64,000 nt of DNA from Novosphingobium sp. PP1Y (GCF_000253255.1 NC_015583.1:1054001-1118000); one strand, 5' to 3'. Shown: positions 40,156 to 49,232, counted from the stretch's first letter. A program made the numbers and translations. Notes: generated from the sequence alone by a model not told the origin.

Positions 40156-41246
40156 GCGCTGTGACCGCCCATATCAATCGCATAGGCACGGCCAACCCGC
40201 CGCACGGCGTGCACGATGCTTTCCTGCGCTTCGCCACGGCCGGCCTGCCCGATGACAAGACGCGCAAGCTGTTTGGCCGCATGGTAGAGCGGTCGGGCAT
40301 CGAGCAGCGCTTTTCGTTTCTCGAGCCGGTGACGCTGCCTGACGGGACGGTCACCGATCGGGACGATTTCTACGGCACCGGCGAATGGCCGAGTACCGCG
40401 CAGCGTATGACGCGCTATGCCAGCGACGCGCCGCGGCTTGCTCTCGATGCCATCCTCGCTCTCGATCCGGACATTGCGGCACAGGGCATTACCCACCTGA
40501 TCGTTGCTTCCTGCACCGGCTTCATGGCCCCTGGGCTGGATCAGGTCATTATCGAAAGAGCAGGGCTGGATCCGCGCATCGAGCGCACCGTCGTCGGTTT
40601 CATGGGCTGCTACGCCGCCGTCAATTCGCTGCGTCTTGCCCATCATATCGTCCGCTCGACGCCGCAGGCCCGGGTCCTGGTGGTCACGCTGGAACTGTGC
40701 AGCCTCCATTTCCAGCGCACCGCCGACTTGGGCAAGCTGCTTTCGATGCTCCTTTTCGGCGATGGCGCTGCGGCGGCGCTCGTCACGGCGGATGCGAAGG
40801 GGATTGCACTCAAGGATTTTCGCGCAGCGACGATCGGGGGGACGGCCGATGCCATTACCTGGGACATCGGCGATCAGGGGTTCGACATGCACCTTGGCGG
40901 TGAAGTCCCGTCGCGCATCACCGAGGCGCTGCGCCGGGAGCGCGACATTCCCGAAGGATTGCTGCGCGGTCAGACGCCGGAGGAATTCTCGCTCTGGGCC
41001 GTCCATGCCGGTGGACGCACGATCCTCGACGCGGTTGAGCATGGCCTTTCCCTGCCCGAAGGTTCGCTGGCACCCTCGCGCGAAGTCCTGCGCGAATACG
41101 GCAATATGTCTTCGGCGACGCTGATGTTCATTCTTGCCCATATGCTCGAGCGCCGGGAGCAGAGGCGGGCGCCGCAGCCCGGCCTGGCCATCGCCTTCGG
41201 TCCGGGCATGGCGGCAGAAAGCTTTCGTTTCCAGCTGCTGGGTTGA
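40152..41246 (+). CDS. Type III polyketide synthase (chalcone/stilbene-synthase-like)
   Basis: A 364-aa homodimeric-type PKS with the catalytic triad C153 (GFMGCYAAVN), H285 (WAVHAGGRT) and N318 (YGNMSSAT). It condenses an acyl starter with malonyl units to give pyrones, resorcinols or phloroglucinols. The neighbouring ACP/ketosynthase, flavin hydroxylase and methyltransferase resemble the alkylresorcinol-to-methylated-alkylquinone logic of Streptomyces srsABC (precedent), so a long-chain phenolic lipid or alkylquinone is a reasonable guess. ATG overlaps the ketosynthase stop by 4 bp. Confidence 0.92.
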   Translation: MSAVTAHINRIGTANPPHGVHDAFLRFATAGLPDDKTRKLFGRMVERSGIEQRFSFLEPVTLPDGTVTDRDDFYGTGEWPSTAQRMTRYASDAPRLALDAILALDPDIAAQGITHLIVASCTGFMAPGLDQVIIERAGLDPRIERTVVGFMGCYAAVNSLRLAHHIVRSTPQARVLVVTLELCSLHFQRTADLGKLLSMLLFGDGAAAALVTADAKGIALKDFRAATIGGTADAITWDIGDQGFDMHLGGEVPSRITEALRRERDIPEGLLRGQTPEEFSLWAVHAGGRTILDAVEHGLSLPEGSLAPSREVLREYGNMSSATLMFILAHMLERREQRRAPQPGLAIAFGPGMAAESFRFQLLG

Positions 41247-41247
41247 G

Positions 41248-42369
41248 ATGGCCGATGCGCTGATCCTTGGCGGGGGACTGGCGGGAGGCGCCGCAGCCCT
41301 GCTGCTCGCCCGTGCGGGGAAGTCGGTTTGCCTTGTCGAACGCGAAACGGGTCCGCATCACAAGATCTGCGGCGAATTCCTCTCGATCGAAGCCCATAGT
41401 CATCTCGCCGATCTCGGTATCGATGCAGCAGCGCTGGGCGCCGTGCCGATCGATCGCGTACGCCTGATCTCGGGCCCCGCACGGATCGACGCGGCCTTGC
41501 CGTTCACTGCACTCGGCCTCAGCCGTCATATCCTCGATGAAGTGCTTCTTGAACGCGCGGAGGCAGCCGGTGTCGCGCTGGAGCGGGGCGTTCGGGTCCT
41601 TGAAATGTTCGGAACGCGCGTGCGCACGAGCCTTGGAGAGCGCAGCGCCGGGACCGTCCTTTTGGCGACGGGCAAATTGCCGGTACGGGAGGGCGGGCAG
41701 GAGCGCAAGGAAAAGGACTCTGATCGCTATGTCGGCTTCAAGATGCATTATCGTCTTTCGCGTCCGGCGCAGGAGCAGCTTGCAGGCGTGGTGCAACTGA
41801 CCCTGTTTGAAGGCGGCTATGCCGGGCTGCAGATGATCGAAGGTGGCTGCGCCAATCTGTGTCTTATCGTCAGGCGAAGCCGGCTTTCGCAGATCGGCAG
41901 GAACTGGTCTGACATGCAGGCGATGCTGGCATCCCTCCCGCGCGGCGGCGAATGGCTTTGCGAAGCCGAGCCCTTGTTCGCCAAGCCCGTCACGATCGGA
42001 AACCTAAGCTATGGCATGGCGCCGGCCTGCCGCCCGGACGACCCGGTATTTCGCCTGGGGGACCAGGCAGGCATGACGGCATCGCTGACCGGTGACGGCA
42101 TGGCACTTGCCTTGCGCAGTGCCTTCATCGCGGCCGAGTGCCTGCTCGAAGGCAAAGACGCCGCGCACTATCGTCAGCGCCACCGTGCCCAAACCGGGCG
42201 CCAGCTAACCCGCGCCATGGCCTTGCAGCGTGTTCTCGAACATCCGGTCCTGCGCACGATGGGCGTCGGCCTGCTCAAGATGCGGCCGGGCCTCCTCACG
42301 CGCTTTGCGCAAGGAACGCGTCTGGGCGCGTACCCGGGGCTGCCGGAGCGGGTAATGGTCGCGCCATGA
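41248..42369 (+). CDS. FAD-dependent oxidoreductase (UbiH/geranylgeranyl-reductase-like)
   Basis: A 373-aa flavoprotein with the N-terminal dinucleotide-binding motif LILGGGLAGGAAALLLARAG (residues 5-24), the CGEFLS block typical of this subgroup, and the second FAD motif FRLGDQAGMTASLTGDGMAL. The usual ring-hydroxylase role would convert a resorcinol or phloroglucinol to a hydroxyquinone. It begins 1 nt after the PKS stop and overlaps the DedA gene by 4 bp. Confidence 0.88.
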   Translation: MADALILGGGLAGGAAALLLARAGKSVCLVERETGPHHKICGEFLSIEAHSHLADLGIDAAALGAVPIDRVRLISGPARIDAALPFTALGLSRHILDEVLLERAEAAGVALERGVRVLEMFGTRVRTSLGERSAGTVLLATGKLPVREGGQERKEKDSDRYVGFKMHYRLSRPAQEQLAGVVQLTLFEGGYAGLQMIEGGCANLCLIVRRSRLSQIGRNWSDMQAMLASLPRGGEWLCEAEPLFAKPVTIGNLSYGMAPACRPDDPVFRLGDQAGMTASLTGDGMALALRSAFIAAECLLEGKDAAHYRQRHRAQTGRQLTRAMALQRVLEHPVLRTMGVGLLKMRPGLLTRFAQGTRLGAYPGLPERVMVAP

Positions 42370-42941
42370 CGGTTTCGGCGATCATCGCGCGATACGGGCT
42401 CATCGCCATCTTCGTGGGGGCAGGGCTCGAAGGCGAGACGGTCGTCCTCGCAGGAGGGCTCCTCGCACACCATGGCCTGCTGAGTTTGCCCGGCGTCCTG
42501 GCAGCGGCGGCGGGAGGCTCATTTCTCGCCGACCAGATCTTCTTCTTTATAGGCAGGCGCTACCGGAACCGCGGCAACCTGTCCCAGCTGAGGCAAAGGC
42601 GCGGCTTCGCACGGGCCCTGTCATTTCTGGAGCGCCACCCAACCGGCTTCACCCTCTGCTTCCGTTTCATCTATGGTCTGCGCACCGTCAGCCCGCTGGC
42701 CATCGGCACCTCGTCCATACCTACCGCCCGCTTCATCCTGTTCAACGGGATTGCGGCCACGACCTGGGCCATCGTCATCGGGTGCATCGGTTTTGGCTTC
42801 GGCCACGGGTTCAGCCAGGTGTTCGCGCACCTGCACAAAGACTTGCGCTTCGTCCTGTCGTTGCTTGTCCTGCTGGCCCTTTGCCTCATCGGCGCCGGCG
42901 TCCAGAGGTGGAGAAGGCGGCGCACGATCCGGTTGGACTGA
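42366..42941 (+). CDS. DedA/SNARE-associated-family membrane protein
   Basis: A 191-aa membrane protein of the DedA family, with the signature region ADQIFFFIGRRYRN and the conserved arginine-bearing FRFIYGLRTVSPLAIGTSSIP motif, plus four or so hydrophobic helices and a basic C-terminus (QRWRRRRTIR). DedA proteins act as lipid scramblases/undecaprenyl-phosphate flippases or in membrane homeostasis. As the last gene of the PKS operon it may flip or place the lipid product. ATG overlaps the flavoprotein stop by 4 bp. Confidence 0.88.
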   Translation: MTVSAIIARYGLIAIFVGAGLEGETVVLAGGLLAHHGLLSLPGVLAAAAGGSFLADQIFFFIGRRYRNRGNLSQLRQRRGFARALSFLERHPTGFTLCFRFIYGLRTVSPLAIGTSSIPTARFILFNGIAATTWAIVIGCIGFGFGHGFSQVFAHLHKDLRFVLSLLVLLALCLIGAGVQRWRRRRTIRLD

Positions 42942-42977
42942 TGCCCGGGCCAGCGCTGCGTCCTGCCGAGTTCGACC

Positions 42978-43000
42978 GGACGGTCTTCGGCCGAACGTCC
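42978..43000 (+). terminator. Terminator of the PKS operon
   Basis: GGACG / CGTCC outer stem with an inner TTCGGCCGAA palindrome, followed by ATTTTCG. A second perfect 8-bp stem, GACTTCGT / ACGAAGTC, lies at 43036-43058 and straddles the stop of the facing minus-strand gene. Confidence 0.55.
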
Positions 43001-43045
43001 ATTTTCGTTCGTGTAGTAGTTGCTCCCGACGACTGGACTTCGTCT

Positions 43046-43753
43046 TCAGAACGAAGTCGACATTCTCAGGGCGACCTCGTTCTGGTGCGGGACCGGCTGA
43101 CCCGGCGCAATGGCTTTGCTTCCGGTCCTCGCCTCAAGGCTCATCAGGGCGTGGGCGAACAGGGCAGGGCCGGCGACGGGCATTTCGAACACGAGGCGGG
43201 CGCCTTGCGCTGCACCGGATTCGCCATTGGTCATCCGCATTGCGTCATCCTGCAGGGAATGTCCGCCCCAACCGCCTTGTGCAAACCACCCGCATCGCAC
43301 GCGCCAGCCGGAGGCGTGTCGCACAGTCGCCTCAAGGCCCGTTTCGACGGTCTTAGTCTTGGCGACGAGCAATGCGGACTCGCGATCCATCCTGCTGGTC
43401 ATTCCTGCATGTGCGCGCAGCCGAAGTTCGGTGTCTGCACCAATGTCCTGCCAGCCTTCGACGCTGACCTGCCGGGCATGAACCTTCATGCGCGCGTCGG
43501 AACCGGGTTCGTCGCCCGGATGCCGAGATCGCAGTGACACGAAATCGAGGCCCCAGCCGGAAATTCCGCTGTCATCCACAAGCCGCCTGGTTCTGGCGCG
43601 TTCGATAGTGATCCGATCCGATGTCGACCACTGCAGATCCGCAGGCGCGATGCGAAGCGTTGCAATGCCGGGCAGATTGCTTTCGCCGGCTTGAGCCGGA
43701 GGCGCAATCGTCACGGCAAGCAGGCCTGCGATTGTCAGGCTTGGGCGGTTCAT
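43046..43753 (-). CDS. Hypothetical exported protein, possibly an outer-membrane barrel
   Basis: A 235-aa protein of no family I recognise. It has a signal peptide (MNRPSLTIAGLLAVTIAPPAQA) and a predominantly beta pattern (RMKVHARQVSVEGW; LEATVRHASGWRVRCGWFAQGG; ARLVFEMPVAGPALFAH), ending LRMSTSF with the C-terminal aromatic expected for BAM-dependent barrels. GGAGG lies 6 nt before ATG 43753, which decides the start. It faces the DedA gene and stands alone in its strand; the next minus-strand gene is the recombinase fragment. A surface or porin-like role is only a guess. Confidence 0.7.
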   Translation of the reverse strand: MNRPSLTIAGLLAVTIAPPAQAGESNLPGIATLRIAPADLQWSTSDRITIERARTRRLVDDSGISGWGLDFVSLRSRHPGDEPGSDARMKVHARQVSVEGWQDIGADTELRLRAHAGMTSRMDRESALLVAKTKTVETGLEATVRHASGWRVRCGWFAQGGWGGHSLQDDAMRMTNGESGAAQGARLVFEMPVAGPALFAHALMSLEARTGSKAIAPGQPVPHQNEVALRMSTSF

Positions 43754-44242
43754 TGCGGCCTCCACGATAGCTTGTGCCCTGCGGGTTTCCCTGACTAAAC
43801 GTCACCGCATGGCAAAATCCGCAGCCCGGATGCTCTTGGCCGATGTTCCATTGCAACTGCATCGGGGGCGATGTGCCGGACGGTCGCTTCGAAGCCGTCA
43901 TCCGTTAGAGCGACAGACGTCTCGCTTCCAACGGCCTCATCGGTGTCGTCACGAGCAAGATCGCACCATTCCCGCTCCATTCCCGCTCCTTGAACCCACA
44001 TTGAGCCCCCCAAACCGTTTGCCGGTCGAAGGCCTTCGAACAACGTGTCGATTTGCAATGTGAGAAGCCAGACCTGATCCATTCGCGCCTGCGTGTTATG
44101 GCGCCCCTGTTTGCGGTCCCGCTCGGAGCGCCAGCACTTCTTGCATGAAATCGCTGCGATTTGGATGTTCCACTCACCGCCTTGCCTCGCAAGAGATGGC
44201 TGCGCAACGGACGTCCTAGATCCGTCCGGAGGCGGCGCGCGA
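43754..44242. other. 489-bp gene-poor region beside the recombinase fragment
   Basis: No gene is supported. The minus-strand open frame spanning 43795-44313 has mixed composition, no ribosome binding site, and overlaps the recombinase. Its tail does share the short element EATVRH, with similar flanks, with the exported protein at 43046-43753, so a decayed partial duplication or mobile-element debris is possible. Confidence 0.5.
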
Positions 44243-44656
44243 CTAATCCTGCAGCCTGGCTGCTCCCATGCCTGTCTCAGCCTCCGCGCGCTCGCGCTGG
44301 ACATCATGACCAAATGCCGTGAAGGCGGCCACGGTGTGAAAGAAGCTGCGACCTTCGGGCGCGGTGGTGTCTATGTCTTCACACAAGGAGCGGAATTCGA
44401 CCTGCCGTTCGCCCAGCGCCTGCAAGTCGCAAATCAGCGTAATGAGCGAGCGTGACAGGCGGTCTAGGCGCCAGACTATGATCTCGTCGCCGGGGCGGGC
44501 GTAGTCGCACATTTCCATGTAGGCGGGCTTGAGCACGGCGGAACCGGATATTCCGTGATCCTCCCAGATCCGCACGGCCCCGGCCGCGCGAATGGCCTCG
44601 AGTTGGGCAGCCAGGCTTTCTTCTCCTGCGCTTGTACGCACGTAGCCCAATTTCAT
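44243..44656 (-). pseudogene. Serine recombinase (resolvase/invertase), truncated
   Basis: A 137-aa protein covering only the catalytic domain of resolvase-type serine recombinases. The nucleophile is S9 in YVRTSAGEESLAAQ; the arginine-rich active-site motif is VWRLDRLSRSL (~60-70), and the domain ends GRSFFHTVAAFTAFGHDVQRERAEA. The usual C-terminal helix-turn-helix (about 50 residues) is missing: a stop follows EAETGMGAARLQD, and the other frames do not restore it. It is therefore probably a remnant of a transposon or prophage, or a decayed invertase. It borders the gene-poor region and the secretion operon, marking a probable insertion boundary. Confidence 0.8.
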
Positions 44657-44778
44657 GGCGTTGAACTCCTGGAGGTCCTTGATCGATCTTACCTCGCGCT
44701 GCAGCGTCGCATCGACGCCGTCAAGGCTCGGCCTCCACTTTGCGGGCTATCGGCGCTGATGTTGCAATTGCGTTATTA

Positions 44779-44791
44779 AATGTTGCAAGGC
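44779..44791. repeat. Direct repeat upstream of the exporter operon (copy 1)
   Basis: The 13-mer AATGTTGCAAGGC occurs here and again at 49089-49101, i.e. at both ends of the three-gene exporter operon. A related TTGCAA occurs 15-20 bp to the left. It could be a footprint of an inserted module or a regulator site; a 13-bp match alone is weak. Confidence 0.45.
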
Positions 44792-44860
44792 AGCATTGGC
44801 CTCTTGTCTCGGGCTACAGCTCATCACTAGATGCCAGCAGCATGTTGATGAGGTCGCGAA

Positions 44861-46543
44861 TTGTCCGGTGAGTATTTGGGGCTACGTCAGGCGTCTACGT
44901 GGCTCAGGGAAATAGTCGGTCCCGATAAGGGTTATATCAAAGTCGGAATCGTCTACACATTGGCGATCACGCTACTTTCACTGGCGACACCTATTTCGGT
45001 CCAGTTACTGATCAATTCGGTAGCGCGCACGGCTTTGGTGGCCCCGCTTTGGATATTGTCGGGCGTGTTACTCGTCCTTCTGCTCCTCGTTGCCGGACTA
45101 AGCGCGCTGCGCAGCTACCTCTTGGCGATGTTCGAACGCCGCATTTTCGCACGTGTCGTAGCGGAAGTCACCGTGCGGGCTGTCCATGCGCAGAACCCCT
45201 TTTTCGCGGATCAAAGCAAAGGCAGCCTGTTCAACCGCTACTTCGACATGGTTGTCGTCCAGAAAGCGGTGCCAAGCCTGGTGATCAACGCGTTCACGAT
45301 CATCCTCCAGGGCGCGGTGGGGCTGATCGTGACGAGCTTCTATCATCCCTTCTTTCTCGGATTCAACATCGCCCTGATCGCGACCTGCCTGCTCATTTGG
45401 CTGGTGTGGCACCGCGGCGCGATCGCGGGCGCGGTCGGTCTCTCGCATGCCAAGCACGAAGCGGCGCAGTGGCTGGAAGGCGTCGGTGCATCGAACGGCT
45501 TCTACAAGTCCGCGCGCCATCTCGATTTCGCAATGGACAGGTCCGAGGCGGTAACGCGAAATTACATTCACGCGCACCGCCGCTATTTCCGCTACAGTTT
45601 CGCGCAGACGCTGGGATATTTCCTGGTCTACGCCTTTGCCGCCTCGGCGCTGCTTGCGCTCGGTGGAAATCTGATCCTGGCGGGCCAGCTTTCGATCGGT
45701 CAGCTAGTGGCGGCCGAGCTCATCCTGTCCGGCGTTTTCTACGGCATCTATCAGCTGGGGTGGTATCTCGACACCTTCTACGACCTGGTGGCAAGCTCGG
45801 AGGAATTGTCGCAGATATTTGCCATCCAGCAGGAACCGCTCGGCCTCAACGGTCAGGCCCCGCCCGATGGCTCGGTACGGTTTCGCGCCGTGGAACTGGG
45901 CGGGTCGCGCTTTGACTTTGCTATCGATAACGGCGAGCAGGCCGTCATTGTCGCGGAGCCCGGTGTCGAAAGCCAGATCGCGCTCATGCTCAAGCGTCAT
46001 GCCAATCCTGAAAGGGGATTGCTGACAATCGGCGGCAGCGACCTGGGCAGCTTCGACATGTATCTGCTGCGATCCGCCGTAATGGTGCTGAACAGGCCAA
46101 CAATCGTCGATATCACCATCCGCGAGTACCTGAACCTTGCCGCAGGCGGCAATGCGGATGGCGCTACGATCATGCGGATGCTCGATGTGGTTGGCCTTGC
46201 CGCGCGCATCTCCAGCCTGCCTGAAGGGCTGGACACACAGCTGGCAAGTTCCGGATCTCCGCTTTCGATCGTGGAAGTCATGCAGCTTAAGGTGGCAACG
46301 GCACTGCTGAGCCGACCAAGGGTCCTTTTGCTGTCGCAACTCTATGACATGGTTCCGGCCGAACCACTCCATGAGACACTGAAAATGCTGCGCGAGCATG
46401 GCACGACCGTTCTGCTTTTCACCGGCCGGCCTGAGGCGTTGCAACTCGATAGCTGCTTCTGGCTGGGCGTGCATGCGCAGCGCCGCTTCACGGATCGGAC
46501 TGATCTTGTGCGCTTCTTGCGAACAGAGGAGGGAGAGGCATGA
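44861..46543 (+). CDS. ABC exporter-like protein with degenerate nucleotide-binding domain
   Basis: A 560-aa protein with an N-terminal six-helix ABC exporter membrane domain (~residues 25-310) and a C-terminal NBD-like fold (~330-545). Every ATPase motif is lost: Walker A position reads AEPGVESQIA (no GKS/T, ~365), the Q-loop is replaced (MVLNRP), the signature is LSIVE in place of LSGGQ (~468), Walker B ends LLLSQLYD instead of LLLDE (~492), and the H-loop reads FTGRPE. It can hardly hydrolyse ATP. Start TTG 44861 has GAGG 7 nt upstream. It overlaps the HlyD gene by 4 bp. It may scaffold a channel, work with another ATPase, or have a new energy source. Confidence 0.88.
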   Translation: MSGEYLGLRQASTWLREIVGPDKGYIKVGIVYTLAITLLSLATPISVQLLINSVARTALVAPLWILSGVLLVLLLLVAGLSALRSYLLAMFERRIFARVVAEVTVRAVHAQNPFFADQSKGSLFNRYFDMVVVQKAVPSLVINAFTIILQGAVGLIVTSFYHPFFLGFNIALIATCLLIWLVWHRGAIAGAVGLSHAKHEAAQWLEGVGASNGFYKSARHLDFAMDRSEAVTRNYIHAHRRYFRYSFAQTLGYFLVYAFAASALLALGGNLILAGQLSIGQLVAAELILSGVFYGIYQLGWYLDTFYDLVASSEELSQIFAIQQEPLGLNGQAPPDGSVRFRAVELGGSRFDFAIDNGEQAVIVAEPGVESQIALMLKRHANPERGLLTIGGSDLGSFDMYLLRSAVMVLNRPTIVDITIREYLNLAAGGNADGATIMRMLDVVGLAARISSLPEGLDTQLASSGSPLSIVEVMQLKVATALLSRPRVLLLSQLYDMVPAEPLHETLKMLREHGTTVLLFTGRPEALQLDSCFWLGVHAQRRFTDRTDLVRFLRTEEGEA

Positions 46544-47604
46544 CGATCAGTGAAGCGCAGTTGACGCATTTTCGCTCTCTTGCAGGGCTTAATCCTCCAC
46601 GTGTCGTTATCGTCGTGGCATGGCTTATCCTGGTGGGGATCTGTCTCGCGGTCGCCATTCTCTTCGTGCCTTGGCGCCAGACGGCGCAAGGGGGCGGGCA
46701 GGTCATCTCCCTTGATCCCGATGACCGTCCACAGCAGGTCTCATCGCTCGTCGAGGGGCGCATTCAGCGCTTCTTCGTGCAGGACGGCCAGCTTGTGAAT
46801 GCCGGCGATCCGATTGCCCAGGTCGTCGATGTCGATCCCAATTTCCTTGAGCGCCTGGCCGCCGAGAAGGCGGAGATCGAGGCACAGATCGCCGCAATCG
46901 AGCAGGCGCGCGCGGTCGCCTCGATCGATGTGGGGCGCACAGGTCAGCTTTTTGCCGAAGGGCTGGCGGCTCGGCGGGATTATGAACAGACGCAGATCAA
47001 GGTTGCCGAAGCCAACGCCAAGCTCGCTGAGGCAAAGGCGAAGCTGAAGCAGATCGAGGTGCGGCAGATGCGCCAGTCGGCACAAGTCGTCACTGCACCG
47101 CGCAGCGGCCGTGTTCAGAATCTGAACGCGGCGGCGGGAGGCGCGTTGATCTCGGCCGGCACAGTGCTGGCGATGATCGCACCGGAGCAGGTCAGCCGCG
47201 CGGTTGAACTCTATGTGGACGGCCGGGATATCCCGCTGGTCGAACAGGGGCGACCGGTCCGCCTCGAATTCGAGGGCTTTCCCGCATTCCAGTTCAGCGG
47301 TTGGCCGGCCTTCGCGGTCGGCATCTATGACGGGCAGGTTCGGTCGGTCGATCCGACACCGCGCGCTGATGGCCTGTTTCGAGTGCTGGTCGAACCCAGA
47401 CCCGGGAAGCCGGCCTGGCCGGCCAGGCGCTTCGTGCGCCAAGGCGGGAAGGCACTGGGCTGGATACAAGGCGACAACGTCACGGTCGGCTACGAACTGT
47501 GGCGACAGATCAACGATTTTCCCCTGAATTTCGGGCAGGTTCAGGTGGCTGGGGAAGGTCAGGAAAAGGCTGAGAAAAGCTCGATCGAAAAGAAGAAGAA
47601 GTAA
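46540..47604 (+). CDS. HlyD-family periplasmic adaptor
   Basis: A 354-aa membrane fusion protein: one N-terminal helix (VVIVVAWLILVGICLAVAIL), a lipoyl-like half (VEGRIQRFFVQDGQLVNAGDPIAQVVDVD), a long coiled-coil hairpin (AEKAEIEAQIAAIEQ ... AEANAKLAEAKAKLKQIE), the second lipoyl half (VTAPRSGRVQNLNAAAGGALI) and a beta-barrel domain, with a Lys-rich end (KSSIEKKKK). It links the inner-membrane protein to the outer-membrane channel. Overlaps the ABC-like gene by 4 bp (ATGA) and the TolC gene by 1 bp. Confidence 0.93.
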   Translation: MTISEAQLTHFRSLAGLNPPRVVIVVAWLILVGICLAVAILFVPWRQTAQGGGQVISLDPDDRPQQVSSLVEGRIQRFFVQDGQLVNAGDPIAQVVDVDPNFLERLAAEKAEIEAQIAAIEQARAVASIDVGRTGQLFAEGLAARRDYEQTQIKVAEANAKLAEAKAKLKQIEVRQMRQSAQVVTAPRSGRVQNLNAAAGGALISAGTVLAMIAPEQVSRAVELYVDGRDIPLVEQGRPVRLEFEGFPAFQFSGWPAFAVGIYDGQVRSVDPTPRADGLFRVLVEPRPGKPAWPARRFVRQGGKALGWIQGDNVTVGYELWRQINDFPLNFGQVQVAGEGQEKAEKSSIEKKKK

Positions 47605-49061
47605 TGATGCGCATCTTGATCGGCATGATGGCGCTGGTGATCGCCGTCTCACCGTCGGCGGTATGGGCACAGCATGGCAAAGGGGAATTATCGGCGGCGA
47701 ATTCCGGCGAGCCCCTGACGCTGCAGGATGTGCTTCGATCATCGGCACGCTCGGCACCTGACATCATCGCGGCGCTTGCGCGCAATCGGCAAGCCGAAGC
47801 CAGGGCGCTGTCGGCGCAAGGGGCGTTCGACGCTGTCTTTGCTGTGGAGGCGCGCAGCCGATTGGCTGGCTACTACGACGGCACCGAATTTGCAGGCAAG
47901 GCCGAGCAGCCGCTCATGGACAACGGCGGGTATGTCTATGGACAGTACCGCGCGTCTCGCGGAGATTTCCCGGTATATGAGGATAAGGGATATACCAATC
48001 GACTGGGCGAGCTGAAAGTCGGGGCGCTCTATTCCCTGCTTCGCGATCGCCTGATCGATGCGCGCCGGTCGGAATTTCGACTGGCAGCAAACGATATCGA
48101 CATCGCCAGGTTCGAAGCCAAAGCCGCCGGCATTGGGGTCCAGATGCGGGCGGCCGACGCCTATCAAAAATGGGTGGCGGCCGGGCTGAAGCTCAAGGCC
48201 TATCAGGCGCTGATGGTCCTTGCACAGAACCGAAGTGCGGGCATCGAACGCCAGGTCAAGCTGGGTGCCAAGCCCGCGATAATTCTCACTGAGAATGAGG
48301 CCAACTTGGTCAAACGGCAGGCCTTCGTGGCAGAGGCAAGGCAGGACTTACGCGCAGCGGCAGTAAAGCTTTCCCTATATTATCGCGATGCGGATGGTCT
48401 GCCGATCATCGTCGATGAAACGCGATTGCCACGCGATCTGACGGCACTGAACGGGATCAGGATCGACCCTGGTTTCAATCTGGAAGGCCGGCCCGACTTC
48501 GCAATCATACTGGAAGAAATCGACAAGGCTGCCGTCAAGATGGCCCTTGCCCGCAACAACATGAGACCAAGGCTGGATCTGAGCGGCGAGTTGGCCAAGG
48601 ACTTCGGTCCGGAAGGCCTTGGCGGTTCCAGTCGGACGCCGCTTGAAATGATCGTAGGCGTGACCTTCAAGATCCCGCTGCAGAACCGCAAGGCCAAGGG
48701 CAAGTTGGCCGAGGCGCAGGCGAAGATCGATGAGCTAACCGTCAAGCAGCAGTTTCTGGCGGAAAAGATAAGAGCCGAAGTAGCTTCTATCGGTATCGAG
48801 GTCGAAACGGCGGGCCAGCTTGTCGATATCAGCGAAAGGGAACGAGCGCTGGCGCAAACTCTGGCAGACGCTGAACGACGCCGTTTCGAACTTGGGTCAA
48901 GCGATTTCTTCCTCGTCAATCAGCGCGAAGAAAGCGCCACGAACGCGCAGGTAAAGCTTATCGAGGCGCACGCCCGGATCGCCGCCGCCAGGGCCGAACT
49001 GGCGGCAGCAACGGCAGATGAGGATGCACTTGGATTGACGTTCAACCCGGCATCTGAGTGA
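47604..49061 (+). CDS. TolC-family outer-membrane channel
   Basis: A 485-aa outer-membrane efflux protein: signal peptide (MRILIGMMALVIAVSPSAVWAQ), then long alpha-helical repeats with two outer-membrane-efflux-domain halves (ALARNRQAEARALSAQGAFD ... GLKLKAYQALMVLAQNRSAG; VETAGQLVDISERERALAQTL). It forms the exit channel of the tripartite exporter. No toxin, RTX protein or peptidase gene is adjacent, so the cargo is unknown. The start overlaps the HlyD stop (TAATG). Confidence 0.92.
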   Translation: MMRILIGMMALVIAVSPSAVWAQHGKGELSAANSGEPLTLQDVLRSSARSAPDIIAALARNRQAEARALSAQGAFDAVFAVEARSRLAGYYDGTEFAGKAEQPLMDNGGYVYGQYRASRGDFPVYEDKGYTNRLGELKVGALYSLLRDRLIDARRSEFRLAANDIDIARFEAKAAGIGVQMRAADAYQKWVAAGLKLKAYQALMVLAQNRSAGIERQVKLGAKPAIILTENEANLVKRQAFVAEARQDLRAAAVKLSLYYRDADGLPIIVDETRLPRDLTALNGIRIDPGFNLEGRPDFAIILEEIDKAAVKMALARNNMRPRLDLSGELAKDFGPEGLGGSSRTPLEMIVGVTFKIPLQNRKAKGKLAEAQAKIDELTVKQQFLAEKIRAEVASIGIEVETAGQLVDISERERALAQTLADAERRRFELGSSDFFLVNQREESATNAQVKLIEAHARIAAARAELAAATADEDALGLTFNPASE

Positions 49062-49088
49062 AAGGCAAAAGCATGCCCACGCGTTAGC

Positions 49089-49101
49089 AATGTTGCAAGG
49101 C
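49089..49101. repeat. Direct repeat downstream of the exporter operon (copy 2)
   Basis: Second perfect copy of AATGTTGCAAGGC, 28 bp after the TolC stop; see 44779-44791. Confidence 0.45.
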
Positions 49102-49232
49102 GCCGCAGCCGGGAGGATTCGCTGGTAAGTTCCTGAATATGCAGCAGAAGGTGATCAGGATTGTAGACTATGGCCGTCCACAGCATTGAACCTGCTTGGC
49201 GATAATTCGACCGACAGGGTCCAGAGCTACGC

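Noticed and set aside
43795..44313. 172-codon minus-strand open frame beside the recombinase
   Set aside because: Overlaps the recombinase, has no ribosome binding site and no continuous family pattern; recorded only as a gene-poor region.
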